Positions 35,690 to 45,339 are shown, numbered from the stretch's first letter. The stretch: 64,000 nucleotides of DNA from Roseivivax sediminis (GCF_900112685.1 NZ_FOMS01000004.1:15025-79024); one strand, 5' to 3'. Notes: a model not told the origin generated them from the letters alone. A program made the numbers and translations.

Positions 35690-36713
35690 CGACGCTCCTG
35701 CGGTTGAGCCAGAGCTGGATGCCGGTCAGCACGACCAACACCAGCGCCAGGAGGATCGACGCGGCGGCGGCGAGCCCAAAGAGACGCGGCTGCCCAGCGA
35801 AGCCCTCCTCGTAGATGTACTGGATGATGAAGGTGGTCGCGGTGCCCGGCCCGCCGCCGGTGAAGGCGTAGACCTCGTCGAAGGTCTGCACGCCCTTGAT
35901 CAGCGCGAGGATCACCACCACCAGCATCGTCGGCGCCAGGAGCGGCAGGGTGATGCGCCGCAGCGTGCGAAAGGCCGAGGCGCCGTCCATCGTCGCCGCC
36001 TCGTAGACGTCGCGCGGGATCGCCTGAAGGCCGGCCAGCAGGATCAGCGTGTAAAAACCCATATGCGCCCAGACGCTGATGAACACCGACCAGAAGAAGG
36101 CCCAGCCGGCATCGGTGATCCAGGCGATACCCTGCACGCTCAGCGCCGTGCCGCCCAGCGCGACGATCACCGCGCTCAGCCCCTCGATGGCCCATGTTCC
36201 GTTCAGCCAGTCGAGGAAGGCATTCAGAATCCCCTCGCGCTGGAGGATCCATTTCCAGATCAGCGCCACGACGACCGGACTCAGCAGCACGGGAAAGAAG
36301 AACACCGATCGGAAGAAGCCGCGCGCGCGGATCTTGCGGTTGAGCACGAGCGCGGTGATCAGCGCGAAGCCCACCATGAAGCCGACCTGCAGCGTGACGA
36401 ACCAGATCGTGTTGTAGACCGCGCGCCAGAACTTGTCGTCGCGGCAGGAATTGGGATCGAGGTAGTTGTCGCAGCTCAGCAGGCGTTCGAAATTCGCCGC
36501 GCCGACATTGGGCCGGTCGGCCAGCATGACGTCGGTGCCGCCGGTCATGCCGTAGAACACGTTCAGGATCACCGGCAGGAAGGCGAAGAGCCCGAACAGA
36601 AGAATGTTCGGCAGCAGGAACACCCAGGCGATCAGCTTCAGCCCCAGCCGTCGCTGCAGCCAGCGGAACGGCAGCTCGATCACGTTCATCACGGGTGCGA
36701 TCACGCGCAGCAT
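35682..36713 (-). CDS. Sugar ABC transporter permease (MalF type)
   Basis: Inner-membrane permease of 343 aa, about seven or eight helices, with the EAA loop VYEAATMDGASAFRTLRRITLP that contacts the ATPase. Pairs with the MalG-type subunit downstream to form the translocation channel. Start at ATG 36713. Located 58 bases after the binding-protein gene. Confidence 0.92.
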   Translation of the reverse strand: MLRVIAPVMNVIELPFRWLQRRLGLKLIAWVFLLPNILLFGLFAFLPVILNVFYGMTGGTDVMLADRPNVGAANFERLLSCDNYLDPNSCRDDKFWRAVYNTIWFVTLQVGFMVGFALITALVLNRKIRARGFFRSVFFFPVLLSPVVVALIWKWILQREGILNAFLDWLNGTWAIEGLSAVIVALGGTALSVQGIAWITDAGWAFFWSVFISVWAHMGFYTLILLAGLQAIPRDVYEAATMDGASAFRTLRRITLPLLAPTMLVVVILALIKGVQTFDEVYAFTGGGPGTATTFIIQYIYEEGFAGQPRLFGLAAAASILLALVLVVLTGIQLWLNRRSVDG

Positions 36714-36771
36714 CGCCTCGGCCTCCGGATCGGGGCGGACCGGCCGTTTGCGGCCGGCCCGGTCGCGCGGA

Positions 36772-38049
36772 TCACTCCGCGCCGACCTCCGCCATCGCGG
36801 CGTCGAGGTCTTCCTCCATCCGGCGCATCGCCTCTTCGACGCTGAGCTCTCCGACGACGGCCTGGCTGACCCGTTCGACCGTCACGTTGAACATCGCGCG
36901 GTTGTTCGTGTAACCCTGATAATCGTAGGCGACGGGCGAGATCTGCGGCACCTGCCGCGCCCACGCGTTGAGCGCGTCCGAGGCCGGCTCCGACACGCCT
37001 TCGTATTCCACGCCCGCCTCGGCCACGGCGGCATGCGCTGGGATGTTCAGCGTCCGCGCGGTTGCTTCGGCGTAGACCTCTTCCTGCGCGAGGAAGTCGA
37101 TGATCGCGGCCACGACCTCGGGATGGTCGGTCTGCTCGAACCCCACGATGCCGGAGCCGCCGGGCATGCCGGTGCAGACGCCTTCGGGGCCGCAGGGGCT
37201 GCCGACCACCTGCCAGTCGAAGAAATCGCCGATCTGTTCTTCCATCCGGCCGGTGTTCCAGGAGCCCGAGTAGTAGAACACCAGTTCCCCGTTGATGAAC
37301 TCCTGCGCCGCATCGACCGTGGTCGATCCCCCGGCGCCCCCCCAGACGTCGCGCGGCATGGTGCCGTCCTCGTGCCATTCCACGAATTTCGCGACATAGG
37401 CCTCGAAGCCTTCGTCCGACAGCGTCGGGTTGCCCTCCTCGTCGAAAAGCTGCGCACCGTAGGAGATCGCCGGCCCCGCGATGCGGTGGCCCGAGCGGTC
37501 CATCGCCATCGGGAAATCGGCCTCGGTCGCCTCGGTTACCGCTCGCGTCGCCTCAGCCCAGTCCTCCCAGGTGGCCTCTGAGCCCGGCATCTCCACGCCG
37601 GCTTCCTCGAAGAGCGTGGCATTCACGAACGGGCCGGTGATCGTCAGCTGCGAATGCATGCCGAAGATACCCTCGGGGTCGCGATCGCCGCGATACCAGC
37701 CGAGCGTGCGGTCGAAATTCTCTTCCCAGTAGGCGCGGTCGACATGCGGTGCGAGATCGAGATAATGGTCGCTCAGCCCGCCGAGATCGGTGACCTTGGC
37801 CATGTCCGGCCCGGTGCCGGCGGCAAGCTGCACCGGCAGGTTCTCGAGGATCGCCTGATAGGGCACAGTGTCGACGGCGACGGTCACGCCCTCGTTCTCT
37901 TCCTCGAAGCGGTCCAATATGTCGTCGTAGACCTCGCATTCATTGCCGTCCGAGTAGCACATGAAGCGGATTTCCTGCGCGCTTGCGTCCGCCGCCGCGG
38001 CCGCCAGCGCGGCGGCGAGCGCCGGTGCGGCCAGTCTGTGATATGTCAT
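36772..38049 (-). CDS. Sugar ABC transporter substrate-binding protein
   Basis: Periplasmic binding protein of 425 aa, family 1 (MalE-like). Signal peptide up to ~residue 25 (...AADASAQ). The opening IRFMCYSDGNECEVYDDIL and LAAGTGPDMAKVTDL are typical of cluster B carbohydrate binders. Two Cys in GSPCGPEGVCTG may form a disulfide. ATG 38049 has GGGAGG at ideal spacing. The neighbours (GH13 enzymes, Gfo/Idh dehydrogenases) point to an alpha-glucoside or other glycoside as cargo, though not to a specific sugar. Confidence 0.92.
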   Translation of the reverse strand: MTYHRLAAPALAAALAAAAADASAQEIRFMCYSDGNECEVYDDILDRFEEENEGVTVAVDTVPYQAILENLPVQLAAGTGPDMAKVTDLGGLSDHYLDLAPHVDRAYWEENFDRTLGWYRGDRDPEGIFGMHSQLTITGPFVNATLFEEAGVEMPGSEATWEDWAEATRAVTEATEADFPMAMDRSGHRIAGPAISYGAQLFDEEGNPTLSDEGFEAYVAKFVEWHEDGTMPRDVWGGAGGSTTVDAAQEFINGELVFYYSGSWNTGRMEEQIGDFFDWQVVGSPCGPEGVCTGMPGGSGIVGFEQTDHPEVVAAIIDFLAQEEVYAEATARTLNIPAHAAVAEAGVEYEGVSEPASDALNAWARQVPQISPVAYDYQGYTNNRAMFNVTVERVSQAVVGELSVEEAMRRMEEDLDAAMAEVGAE

Positions 38050-38089
38050 TCTGCGTCCTCCCAAAATCGCAGCCCTCGCGTCGTCGTCG

Positions 38090-39154
38090 TCACACCGCCC
38101 CCGGCAGCCAGCCGTGATAGAGCGGCGCGGCCTCGTCCAGCGGCAGCGCGACGCGCGCGCCCGTCCGGGCAGCTTGATAGACCGCGGTCACGAATTCAAT
38201 CGACCTGCGCCCGTCCGCGAGGGTGACGGTGCGGTCGCCCCGTCCCTCCAGCGCATCGGCGATGGCCGCGAGGTAGCCGGCAAAGCCCGTCAGCGGCGGC
38301 GCCACCTGGGCCAGCACCGCGTCGATGTCGCCCTGGGTATAGGGCGGCCGCGCTGTGAAGCGCCAGCCCTCCGCCGCCGGGGCATAGGGCGCGGTGCCGC
38401 TTTCCGCGGTGAACCCGGCGAAGGTGAAGCGCAGGCGGCTTTCGTCCGTCGCCGCGCCGAGCGTGATCGAGCTGGTCGAGAGAGCGCCGCTGTCGTGCAC
38501 CATCAGGATGGCGCCGCAATCTTCGGTCTCGATCGGGTTGACGCGGGTCGCGGTGCTCGCCGACAGCTCCGCCACCGGGCCGAAGACGCTGAGCAGCAGG
38601 TCGTGGTTGTGGATCGCGTGCCCCAGCACGGCGCCGCCAAGCTCCCGCGCCCAGGTGCCGCGCCACGGATTGTCGTAATAGGCGGCCGCGCGGTTCCAGT
38701 GGGTCTCGAGGCTCGCCGTGAAGGGTGTCCCGGCAAGCCCGGCCCCGGCCAGCGCTTCCATCTGCGCGGTGGCGAGGCCGTAGCGGTACTGGAAGACCGG
38801 AAAAATGCGCTTGCCGGCGCGCGCCTCCGCCTCGATCAGCGTGTCGGCCTCGGCCAGCGACCTCGCGATGGGCTTTTCGCAGATCGCGTGCTTGCCGGCT
38901 TCCAGCACGCGCGTCGCCACCGGCACGTGCAGGTGCGGCGGTAGGCACACGTCGACGAGATCGACCTCCGGATCGGCCAGCACGGCGTCCAGATCGTCCG
39001 TCACGGCGATGGACAGGTCGTCGCCCGCAACGGCGCGCGCCCGCGCGGTGTCGAGATCGCACAGGTAGCGCACTTCGAACCGGTCCGGCGACGCGCGATA
39101 GCCCGCGAGATGCTGCGCCCCGATGCCGGCCCCGAGGATCGCCGCGCGGATCAC
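38090..39154 (-). CDS. Gfo/Idh/MocA family oxidoreductase (third of three)
   Basis: NAD(P)-dependent sugar or cyclitol dehydrogenase, 354 aa. Rossmann motif GAGIGAQH near the N-terminus; active-site EKPIA (Glu-Lys-Pro) near residue 95; GHAIHNHDLL supplies the catalytic His region. Start is GTG 39154 in a GTGA overlap with the preceding gene, with GGAGG upstream, so translation is coupled. Member of an operon with two paralogues and a sugar importer; likely oxidises the imported sugar or glycoside. Confidence 0.88.
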   Translation of the reverse strand: MIRAAILGAGIGAQHLAGYRASPDRFEVRYLCDLDTARARAVAGDDLSIAVTDDLDAVLADPEVDLVDVCLPPHLHVPVATRVLEAGKHAICEKPIARSLAEADTLIEAEARAGKRIFPVFQYRYGLATAQMEALAGAGLAGTPFTASLETHWNRAAAYYDNPWRGTWARELGGAVLGHAIHNHDLLLSVFGPVAELSASTATRVNPIETEDCGAILMVHDSGALSTSSITLGAATDESRLRFTFAGFTAESGTAPYAPAAEGWRFTARPPYTQGDIDAVLAQVAPPLTGFAGYLAAIADALEGRGDRTVTLADGRRSIEFVTAVYQAARTGARVALPLDEAAPLYHGWLPGAV

Positions 39155-40164
39155 CCGCGCGCCTCCGCCATCGCCTGCGCCTTCAGTGCCAGTTCCATGA
39201 CCTTGAAGGCATGCGCCTGCGGCATCGCGGTTTCGGTCCGGTCGCGGATGTCGGCGGCCAGGCGTGCGAAGTAGGGCAGGCCGGCATCGGCGCAGGCGAT
39301 CTTCTCGCAGCGCGTGCCGTTCACCAGGATCAGGTGATCGGTGCCCTCCACGCCGCCCACGTCGACGTACTTGCGCAGCTCGATATACCCCTCGGTGCCG
39401 AGGATCGCCAGCCGCCCGTCGCCCCAGGTCGGCAGCGCGTCGGGCGTGTACCAGTCGACCCGCACGTAGCCGTGGCCGTTGTCGGAGCGGAGCGCCAGTT
39501 CGCCGAAATCCTGAAGGCCAGGATCGCCGGGATTGGCGAAGTTGCCGATGCTGGCGAGCGTGACCTCGGCATCCGTCGAGCCGGTGAAGTGCAGGAACTG
39601 GTCGATCTGGTGGCTGGCGATGTCGGTCAGGATGCCGCCGTAGGCGTCCCTCTCGAAGAACCAATCGGGCCGCGTCGGCCGGTTGAGCCGGTGCGGCCCC
39701 AGCCCCACGGTCTGCACCACCCGGCCGATGGCGCCCTCGGCCACCAACTCGCCCGCGCGGGTGACCGAAGGCACCTCGAAACGTTCGGAGAAATCGACGC
39801 TCCAGATCCGGCCGGTGCGCGCCTGCGCCTCGCGCAGCGCGGCCAACTGGCCCTCGGTCGTGCAGCCCGGCTTGTCGGTCATCACGTCCTTGCCCGCCTC
39901 CATCGCCCGGATCGCAAGTTCCGCGCGGTCGCACGGCACCGCCGCGATGAGGATCAGGTCGATCTCCGGATCGCTCAGCACGTCCTCGACATCGACAGCG
40001 CGGGGCACCCCCGGAAACCGCTTGTCGAAACCGTCCAGCGTGCCGGGCTCCCCGGCCGTCCACCAGCATTTGAAGCGGGCGCCGACATCGATCATGTGGC
40101 CTGCCATGCCGTAGATGTGGCGGTGGTCAAGCCCGAGCGCGGCGAAGGTGAGCGGCGCGGTCAT
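39151..40164 (-). CDS. Gfo/Idh/MocA family oxidoreductase (second of three)
   Basis: 337-aa Gfo/Idh protein with a divergent N-terminus (FAALGLDHRHIYG) that lacks the standard GxGxxG loop but keeps TDKPG in place of the EKP motif and ASHQIDQFLHF at the catalytic position. The altered nucleotide loop suggests unusual cofactor handling or a non-redox role. Overlaps both neighbours by four bases (ATGA and GTGA). Confidence 0.85.
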   Translation of the reverse strand: MTAPLTFAALGLDHRHIYGMAGHMIDVGARFKCWWTAGEPGTLDGFDKRFPGVPRAVDVEDVLSDPEIDLILIAAVPCDRAELAIRAMEAGKDVMTDKPGCTTEGQLAALREAQARTGRIWSVDFSERFEVPSVTRAGELVAEGAIGRVVQTVGLGPHRLNRPTRPDWFFERDAYGGILTDIASHQIDQFLHFTGSTDAEVTLASIGNFANPGDPGLQDFGELALRSDNGHGYVRVDWYTPDALPTWGDGRLAILGTEGYIELRKYVDVGGVEGTDHLILVNGTRCEKIACADAGLPYFARLAADIRDRTETAMPQAHAFKVMELALKAQAMAEARG

Positions 40165-41204
40165 TGCGGCACCTCCACGCAGCGCCCGTGCGCGGCGGAA
40201 AGGGCGATGGCGTCGATCAGCCGGTGCGCCGGTAGCGCCGCGCGGCCCGAAGCAACCGGCGCGCGCCCCTCTTCCAGCGCGTCGACGAAATCCTCGACGA
40301 TGGCCTGGTGCCAGTCGTGGGTGAAGGCCATCGGGTCCGCGCCGCCGCCGGTCCCGGCCTCCGCGCCGTGCGTCTCTTCGCGCCCGTCGCGCCAGCGCAC
40401 GCTAAGCACGCCTGAGCCGAGATGCAGGCTGGCGGCCTCGAAGTGCAGAACGATGGTCTCGGCGCCACCGGGAAAACTCGCCGTGCCGGCGACGAGCGAG
40501 CCCGCCGCGCCGTCCGCGAAACGCAGGCCGGCGGTGGCGAAGTCCTCGGCCTCCATGTCGTGAAAGCGGGTCGTCGCGGTCATCGCCTGCACCGACGCCA
40601 CCGGCCCGGCGAGGCTGAGTGCGAGGTCGATCGTATGGATCGCCTGGGAAATCAGCACGCCGCCGCCGTCGCGCGCATAGCTTCCGCGCCCCGGCTCGTC
40701 ATAATAGTCCTGCTCGCGCCACCACGGCACCGCGATTTCCACGACGCCCAGCGCGCCGAGTCTGCCGGAGGCGACCATCTCCGCCGCCTTGCGCGATGCC
40801 GCGCGCATCCGGTGCTGGAAGAAAATGCCGAGACTGACGCCCGCCGCCTCACAGATTCTGACGACCTTCTCGGCTTCCTCGGCGGTGCGGCCGACCGGCT
40901 TTTCCAGAAGGATGTGCTTGCCTGCCCGGGCAAGCGGTTCGATCAGCTCCAAACGCACATTGGGCGGCGTGGTGATGACGGCCACGTCCACCTGCGAATC
41001 GGCCGCGACATCGCGCGCATCGGGGTAGATGTGCAGCGGATCGCCCCCCGCGGCCTCGGCGAAACGCCGGGCGCTGTCCTCGCGGCTCGCCGCCACGCCG
41101 CGCAGCGTCACGCGGGGCGCGGCCGCGCGCAGGGCCGCCAGATGGGTCTTCGCCACCATGCCCGTTCCGATCAGGGCACAGGTCAGTCCGCCGCCGTTCG
41201 ACAA
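40161..41204 (-). CDS. Gfo/Idh/MocA family oxidoreductase (first of three)
   Basis: 347-aa NAD(P)-dependent dehydrogenase. Rossmann GTGMVAKTH, active-site EKPVG, and SQAIHTIDLAL at the catalytic His position. The start is TTG 41204, seven bases after AAGGGGGAG, a very strong site; no upstream ATG fits. Begins the seven-gene operon of three dehydrogenases and a four-part importer. Resembles enzymes that make 3-keto sugars or act on inositols; substrate not determinable. Confidence 0.88.
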   Translation of the reverse strand: MSNGGGLTCALIGTGMVAKTHLAALRAAAPRVTLRGVAASREDSARRFAEAAGGDPLHIYPDARDVAADSQVDVAVITTPPNVRLELIEPLARAGKHILLEKPVGRTAEEAEKVVRICEAAGVSLGIFFQHRMRAASRKAAEMVASGRLGALGVVEIAVPWWREQDYYDEPGRGSYARDGGGVLISQAIHTIDLALSLAGPVASVQAMTATTRFHDMEAEDFATAGLRFADGAAGSLVAGTASFPGGAETIVLHFEAASLHLGSGVLSVRWRDGREETHGAEAGTGGGADPMAFTHDWHQAIVEDFVDALEEGRAPVASGRAALPAHRLIDAIALSAAHGRCVEVPQ

Positions 41205-41294
41205 TTCGCGTCTCCCCCTTCGCCGGACCGCCGTCTCGCCGCGCACTCTGCCCAAGCCGTTGAGGCGCTTCAATCCCAAAGCCACCGGCGCCGG

Positions 41295-41780
41295 TCAGCC
41301 TGCGAGCGCCGCCTCGATCCGGGCAATGTCGATCTTCGTCATCTCCATCATCGCCGCCTGCGCGCGGGCCGACGCGGCGCGATCGGGATGCGACAGCGCC
41401 GCCATCAGCATCCGGGGCGTGATCTGCCAGCGATAGCCCCAGCGGTCCATGCACCAGCCGCACATGATCTCGGCCCCGCCATTGCCGGTGATCGCCTCCC
41501 ACAGCCGGTCGGTCTCCTCCTGGTCGTCGGTGTAGACCTGCAGCGAATAGGCGTCGTTCGGCCGCACCTGCGGCCCGGCGTTGAGCAGCACGTATGGCAG
41601 TCCGCAGAGCGTCATCTCCACCACCTGCACCGCGCCCGCCTCGGTGCCCGGCACGCCATCCGGCGCGTGCACCACCTTCAGCACCCGCGAATCCGGGAAG
41701 GTCGCGGCATAGAATTCTGCCGCCTCTTCCGCCGCGCCGTCGAACCATAGAAAGACGGCTGCCTTGGTCTCTTGCATCAT
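41295..41780 (-). CDS. VOC family protein (PhnB-like glyoxalase fold)
   Basis: 161-aa protein of the PhnB-like/3-demethylubiquinone-9-methyltransferase-annotated VOC group. VFLWFDGAAEEAAEFY, DSRVLKVV and MDRWGYRWQITPRML are family hallmarks. Function in this family is mostly unknown, and these proteins are not methyltransferases by fold. Start is the first of two adjacent ATG codons, five bases after AGGAGG. It lies 90 bases upstream of the dehydrogenase operon on the same strand, possibly with its own promoter. Confidence 0.88.
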   Translation of the reverse strand: MMQETKAAVFLWFDGAAEEAAEFYAATFPDSRVLKVVHAPDGVPGTEAGAVQVVEMTLCGLPYVLLNAGPQVRPNDAYSLQVYTDDQEETDRLWEAITGNGGAEIMCGWCMDRWGYRWQITPRMLMAALSHPDRAASARAQAAMMEMTKIDIARIEAALAG

Positions 41781-41896
41781 CGCATCCTCCTGACCGACCC
41801 GTGCCGCAAGCAGGCTAACACGCGATCCCGGGCGACATACGTCTTCCCGTGCAGGATCGGCGTGAAGCCGCCGCGGAACGGCGTTAGGGTGTCGCG

Positions 41897-43093
41897 ATGA
41901 CCCGTGCCACCCTTTCCAACCGCGCCGCGCGGCGGCTTTTTCTCGACCGGCACCTGCTGCTGCGCCCCGGAGGCGGGCCGGGGCGCGGTGCGGACCTCAT
42001 GGGCGTGCTCGACGCGCTCGGCTTCGTGCAGGTGGACAGCGTCAACACGCTGGCGCGGGCGCACGACCTGATCCTGTGGGCGCGCCGCGGGCAGTACCGG
42101 CCCCGCGCGCTGCAGCGGCTGGTCGCCCGCGACCGCGCGGCGTTCGAGCACTGGACGCACGATGCGTCGGTGATCCCGATGCGTTTCTATCCCGCCTGGC
42201 GGCTGAAGTTCGAACGCGACGAGGCGCGGATGCGCCGGCGCTGGCCGGCCTGGCAGCGCGAAGGCTGGGACGCCGAGATCGACACCGTCCTGTCCTACGT
42301 GGCGAACAACGGCCCCACCTCGTCGCGCGATGTCGGGCCGGAGGAACCGCGCGGTGCCTCGGGCTGGTGGGACTGGCACCCGTCGAAAACTGCGCTGGAG
42401 TTCCTGTGGCGGTCCGGGCGGCTGGCGATCTGCCACCGGCAGGGTTTTCGCAAGCAATACGACCTGGCGGAGCGGGTGATCCCGTCCGAGTACCTCAATA
42501 TTCGGATGGACAACACGGAGATCGTCGACTGGGCGATGGAGGCCGCCCTCGCCCGGCTCGGCTTTGCCACGAGCGGGGAACTGGCCGCCTTCTTCGCCAT
42601 CGTCACCCCGGAGGAGGCAAAGGCGTGGTGCGCGGAGGCGCGCGCGATCGGCCGCATCCGCGAGGTCGACGTGGAGCTGGCCGACGGCAGTTTGCGCCGC
42701 AGTTTCACGACCGAGGCGGCACTCGACGCGGCCGCTTCGCTGCCGGAGCCGTCGGGCCGGGTGCGCCTCCTGTCGCCATTCGATCCCGCCTTGCGCGACC
42801 GCAAGCGGGCGGAGCGTCTCTTCGGCTTCCGCTACCGGATCGAGATCTTCGTGCCGGAGGCGCAGCGGCGCTACGGCTACTACATCTTCCCGGTGCTGCA
42901 GGGCGACCGGCTGATCGGCCGCCTCGATGCCGCGCGGAGCGGTGCGGCCCTGGCGCTGCGCGCCTTCTGGCCCGAGGATGGCGTGCGCATGGGCAAGGCG
43001 CGGCAGAAGGGGCTTCTGACCGAACTGGAGCGGGTGTGCAGCCTCTCCGGCACGGACCGGGTGGAGGCCGCGGAAGACTGGTTGCGGGCCTGA
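41897..43093 (+). CDS. YcaQ/AlkX-type DNA glycosylase (HTH_42 fold)
   Basis: 398-aa winged-helix protein of the AlkZ-like superfamily, which unhooks interstrand crosslinks and bulky alkyl lesions. QVDSVNTLARAHDLILW contains the QVD motif (residues 45-47), the catalytic version found in the AlkX/YcaQ branch rather than the QVQ of AlkZ. Also DASVIPMRFYP and LLSPFDPALRDRKR. Monocistronic, with no secondary-metabolite cluster nearby, which fits the general-repair AlkX branch. Confidence 0.85.
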   Translation: MTRATLSNRAARRLFLDRHLLLRPGGGPGRGADLMGVLDALGFVQVDSVNTLARAHDLILWARRGQYRPRALQRLVARDRAAFEHWTHDASVIPMRFYPAWRLKFERDEARMRRRWPAWQREGWDAEIDTVLSYVANNGPTSSRDVGPEEPRGASGWWDWHPSKTALEFLWRSGRLAICHRQGFRKQYDLAERVIPSEYLNIRMDNTEIVDWAMEAALARLGFATSGELAAFFAIVTPEEAKAWCAEARAIGRIREVDVELADGSLRRSFTTEAALDAAASLPEPSGRVRLLSPFDPALRDRKRAERLFGFRYRIEIFVPEAQRRYGYYIFPVLQGDRLIGRLDAARSGAALALRAFWPEDGVRMGKARQKGLLTELERVCSLSGTDRVEAAEDWLRA

Positions 43094-43099
43094 CCCTGT

Positions 43100-43909
43100 T
43101 CAGCTCAACGTGTCCGCGCGTGGCGGTGGCGTGGAGGAAGCCTCCGCAAGCGCGGTGTCGCGGTCCTCTTCCGCAAGCTCGTGCACGTCCTCGGCCAGGA
43201 CCGAGATGCCGCTCGGAGCAAAGAACACTTCGTCGCCAGTCAAGAACCGGTCGCGGTAACTTTGCGGCAGTCCGGCGCCGTGCGCCGACCCCTTCGCCAG
43301 CGCATCGAACCGGCTACGGAAGGACGCGAGCGCCCGGCCCTTCGCCGCGGCGGCCTCCCCGACCGGCAGCCGGTGCATGATGCCCGCGGAGCCGTCGGCC
43401 CCGAAGGTCGCCTCGGTCCATCGACTCCAGACCGCGTAATGGTAGAGTTCCAGACCGTACATCGACGTCGCGCGCTCGGCGATCTCGGCGGTCGCGCGGT
43501 GGTCGGCGTTGTCGCTGATCACGGCGGTGGAGAAGATGCGCCGTGCCCCGATCGCGCGGGCAATCGTGCCGACATGCGTGGCGAGCATCGCGAACGTGTC
43601 GCGCTGATCGGGCCAGCCGCAGGGCCGGCGCAGCGCGGTGACGTCGTCGGCCCGCCCGCCGAGATGCGCCATCGCGAGTTCAATCTCGCCCGGGCGCGGC
43701 GCGGGATGGCCGCCGTTGCGGCCCGAATGCGCGCCCTCGCCCATGCAGATCACGTGCGCGCCATTGCGCGCGAAGGCGTGGGACAGAAGCGCCCCGCAAC
43801 CGAAAGCGTTGTCGTCAGGATGCGGCGTCAGTACGACAATGGGTCCGTCGTCCAGAAGTTTCGCAATGCAATCCGGCAGGGCCCCGCCGGGGGTAATGTC
43901 GGGTGTCAT
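43100..43909 (-). CDS. PIG-L family N-acetyl-sugar deacetylase
   Basis: Zn-dependent deacetylase of 269 aa (LmbE/MshB/BshB superfamily). HPDD at residues 30-33 supplies the metal ligand His and the catalytic Asp; SDNADHRAT holds the second His. No signal peptide. Its ATG overlaps the otsA stop (ATGA at 43906-43909), so the two are made together. The substrate is presumably an N-acetylglucosaminyl compound; a link to a trehalose-like sugar is suggested only by the coupling with otsA. Confidence 0.88.
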   Translation of the reverse strand: MTPDITPGGALPDCIAKLLDDGPIVVLTPHPDDNAFGCGALLSHAFARNGAHVICMGEGAHSGRNGGHPAPRPGEIELAMAHLGGRADDVTALRRPCGWPDQRDTFAMLATHVGTIARAIGARRIFSTAVISDNADHRATAEIAERATSMYGLELYHYAVWSRWTEATFGADGSAGIMHRLPVGEAAAAKGRALASFRSRFDALAKGSAHGAGLPQSYRDRFLTGDEVFFAPSGISVLAEDVHELAEEDRDTALAEASSTPPPRADTLS

Positions 43910-45339
43910 GATGTCTCCGGTACGGGGGTTCTGGATCTCGTTCGTTCCGGCACCTCGTCGGGAAGGCCGTCATAGGCGAGCGTCGGCACACAGTTTCGCA
44001 GGCAGTCGACGAAGCGCTGCGCCCAGCCCGACACGTCGCTGTCGCGCACGACCCGTAGGCAGGCCGCATGGCGCCGCTTGCGCTCCTCAAGCGGCATCGA
44101 CAGCGCGGTGGCGATCGCCTCGGCCATCTCCGAGACGTCGTAGGGATTGACCAGCAGCGCCTCGGTCATGTCCTCGCCCGCCCCGGCGAAGCGCGACAGG
44201 ATCAGCACGCCGGGATCCTCGGGATCCTGCGCCGCGACGTATTCCTTGGCGACAAGGTTCATGCCGTCGGCGAGAGAGGTGACGAGGCAGGCTTCCGCCC
44301 GGCGGTAGAGAACCGCCAGCAGATCGCGGTCCACCGCGTGGTGGATATAGCGGATCGGCGTCCAGTCGAGCTCCGAATGCGCGCCGTTGAGCCGGCCGGC
44401 GATCTCCTCGAGCTCGGCGCGGATGGCGCGGTAGGCGGCCACCCGTTCGCGCGTCGGCGGGGCGACCTGCAAAAGGCTGGCGCGGGGCGCGTCCTCGGGC
44501 TTGCGGTCGAGATATTCGCCGAACGCCCGGAAGCGGTTGGGCAGACCCTTGGAATAATCCAGCCGATCGACGCCGATCACCAGTTGCTCGCCCATATCGG
44601 CGCCGAGGTCCGCCGCGTCGGTCGGCGTAGCCGCCGCTTCTGCGAAGCGGTCGACCTCGATCCCGATGGGGAAGGAGCGCACGGACACGACGCGGTCCTG
44701 AAACTTCACGGTGCCATCGGTCATGAATTCCGCTCGCGGGTCGGAGCGGAACATCTCCAGGCACCGAGCGGTATCGCGGCGGGTCTGCAGCCCGATCAGG
44801 TTGTAGGAGGCCAGCCAGTCGGCGAAGTCGTCCGGCGACGGCAGCGTCGACAGTGCGCTCAGCGGCGGGAACGGAATGTGCAGGAAATAGCCGATCCGCG
44901 CCGAGACGCCGAGCTTGCGCAGCTCTCCGGCGAGCGGCAGGAAATGGTAGTCGTGGACCCAAACGGTATCGTCTGGCTCGATCTTGTCGGCAAGAAGCCG
45001 TGCGACCCGGCGATTTACCGCCATGTAGCCTTCCTCGTAGCTGCGCTCGAGTTCCACGAGGTCGGCGCGGCCGTGGCAGAGCGGCCAGAGCACCGAATTG
45101 GCAAAGCCGAGATAGTAGCTGTCGTATTCCGCTTCGCTGAGGTGGAAGGCGAGGCGCGTGTAGCTGCCCCGGTCGATCTCGGTCAGGCCGGTGTCGCCCG
45201 GACCGGCGGTGTCGGGATGCGCCCCGACCCAGAGCCCGCCACTTTGTTCGAGAGCGCCATGAAGCGCGACCACAAGCCCGCCGGAGGGTGTATCCCCGGT
45301 GGGAATGCGGTTCGAAACGACGACGAGTTTTCCGGACAT
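43906..45339 (-). CDS. otsA: Alpha,alpha-trehalose-phosphate synthase
   Basis: GT20 glycosyltransferase that joins UDP-glucose and glucose 6-phosphate to trehalose 6-phosphate, an osmo- and desiccation protectant precursor. 477 aa. SNRIPTGDTPSGGL is the acceptor loop, WVHDYHFLPL, GVDRLDYSKGLPNRF (UDP-glucose Arg/Lys) and SLADGMNLVAKEYVA are all conserved, so it should be active. The ATG at 45339 begins with SGKLVVVSNR as in relatives; upstream ATGs would add a non-conserved leader. Divergent from a Crp/Fnr regulator; its phosphatase partner otsB lies on the far side of that regulator. Confidence 0.95.
   Translation of the reverse strand: MSGKLVVVSNRIPTGDTPSGGLVVALHGALEQSGGLWVGAHPDTAGPGDTGLTEIDRGSYTRLAFHLSEAEYDSYYLGFANSVLWPLCHGRADLVELERSYEEGYMAVNRRVARLLADKIEPDDTVWVHDYHFLPLAGELRKLGVSARIGYFLHIPFPPLSALSTLPSPDDFADWLASYNLIGLQTRRDTARCLEMFRSDPRAEFMTDGTVKFQDRVVSVRSFPIGIEVDRFAEAAATPTDAADLGADMGEQLVIGVDRLDYSKGLPNRFRAFGEYLDRKPEDAPRASLLQVAPPTRERVAAYRAIRAELEEIAGRLNGAHSELDWTPIRYIHHAVDRDLLAVLYRRAEACLVTSLADGMNLVAKEYVAAQDPEDPGVLILSRFAGAGEDMTEALLVNPYDVSEMAEAIATALSMPLEERKRRHAACLRVVRDSDVSGWAQRFVDCLRNCVPTLAYDGLPDEVPERTRSRTPVPETS

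Noticed and set aside
38090..41204. thuAB trehalose-catabolism genes
   Set aside because: Only Gfo/Idh (ThuB-like) folds are visible; no ThuA-like protein accompanies them, so the symbol was not used.
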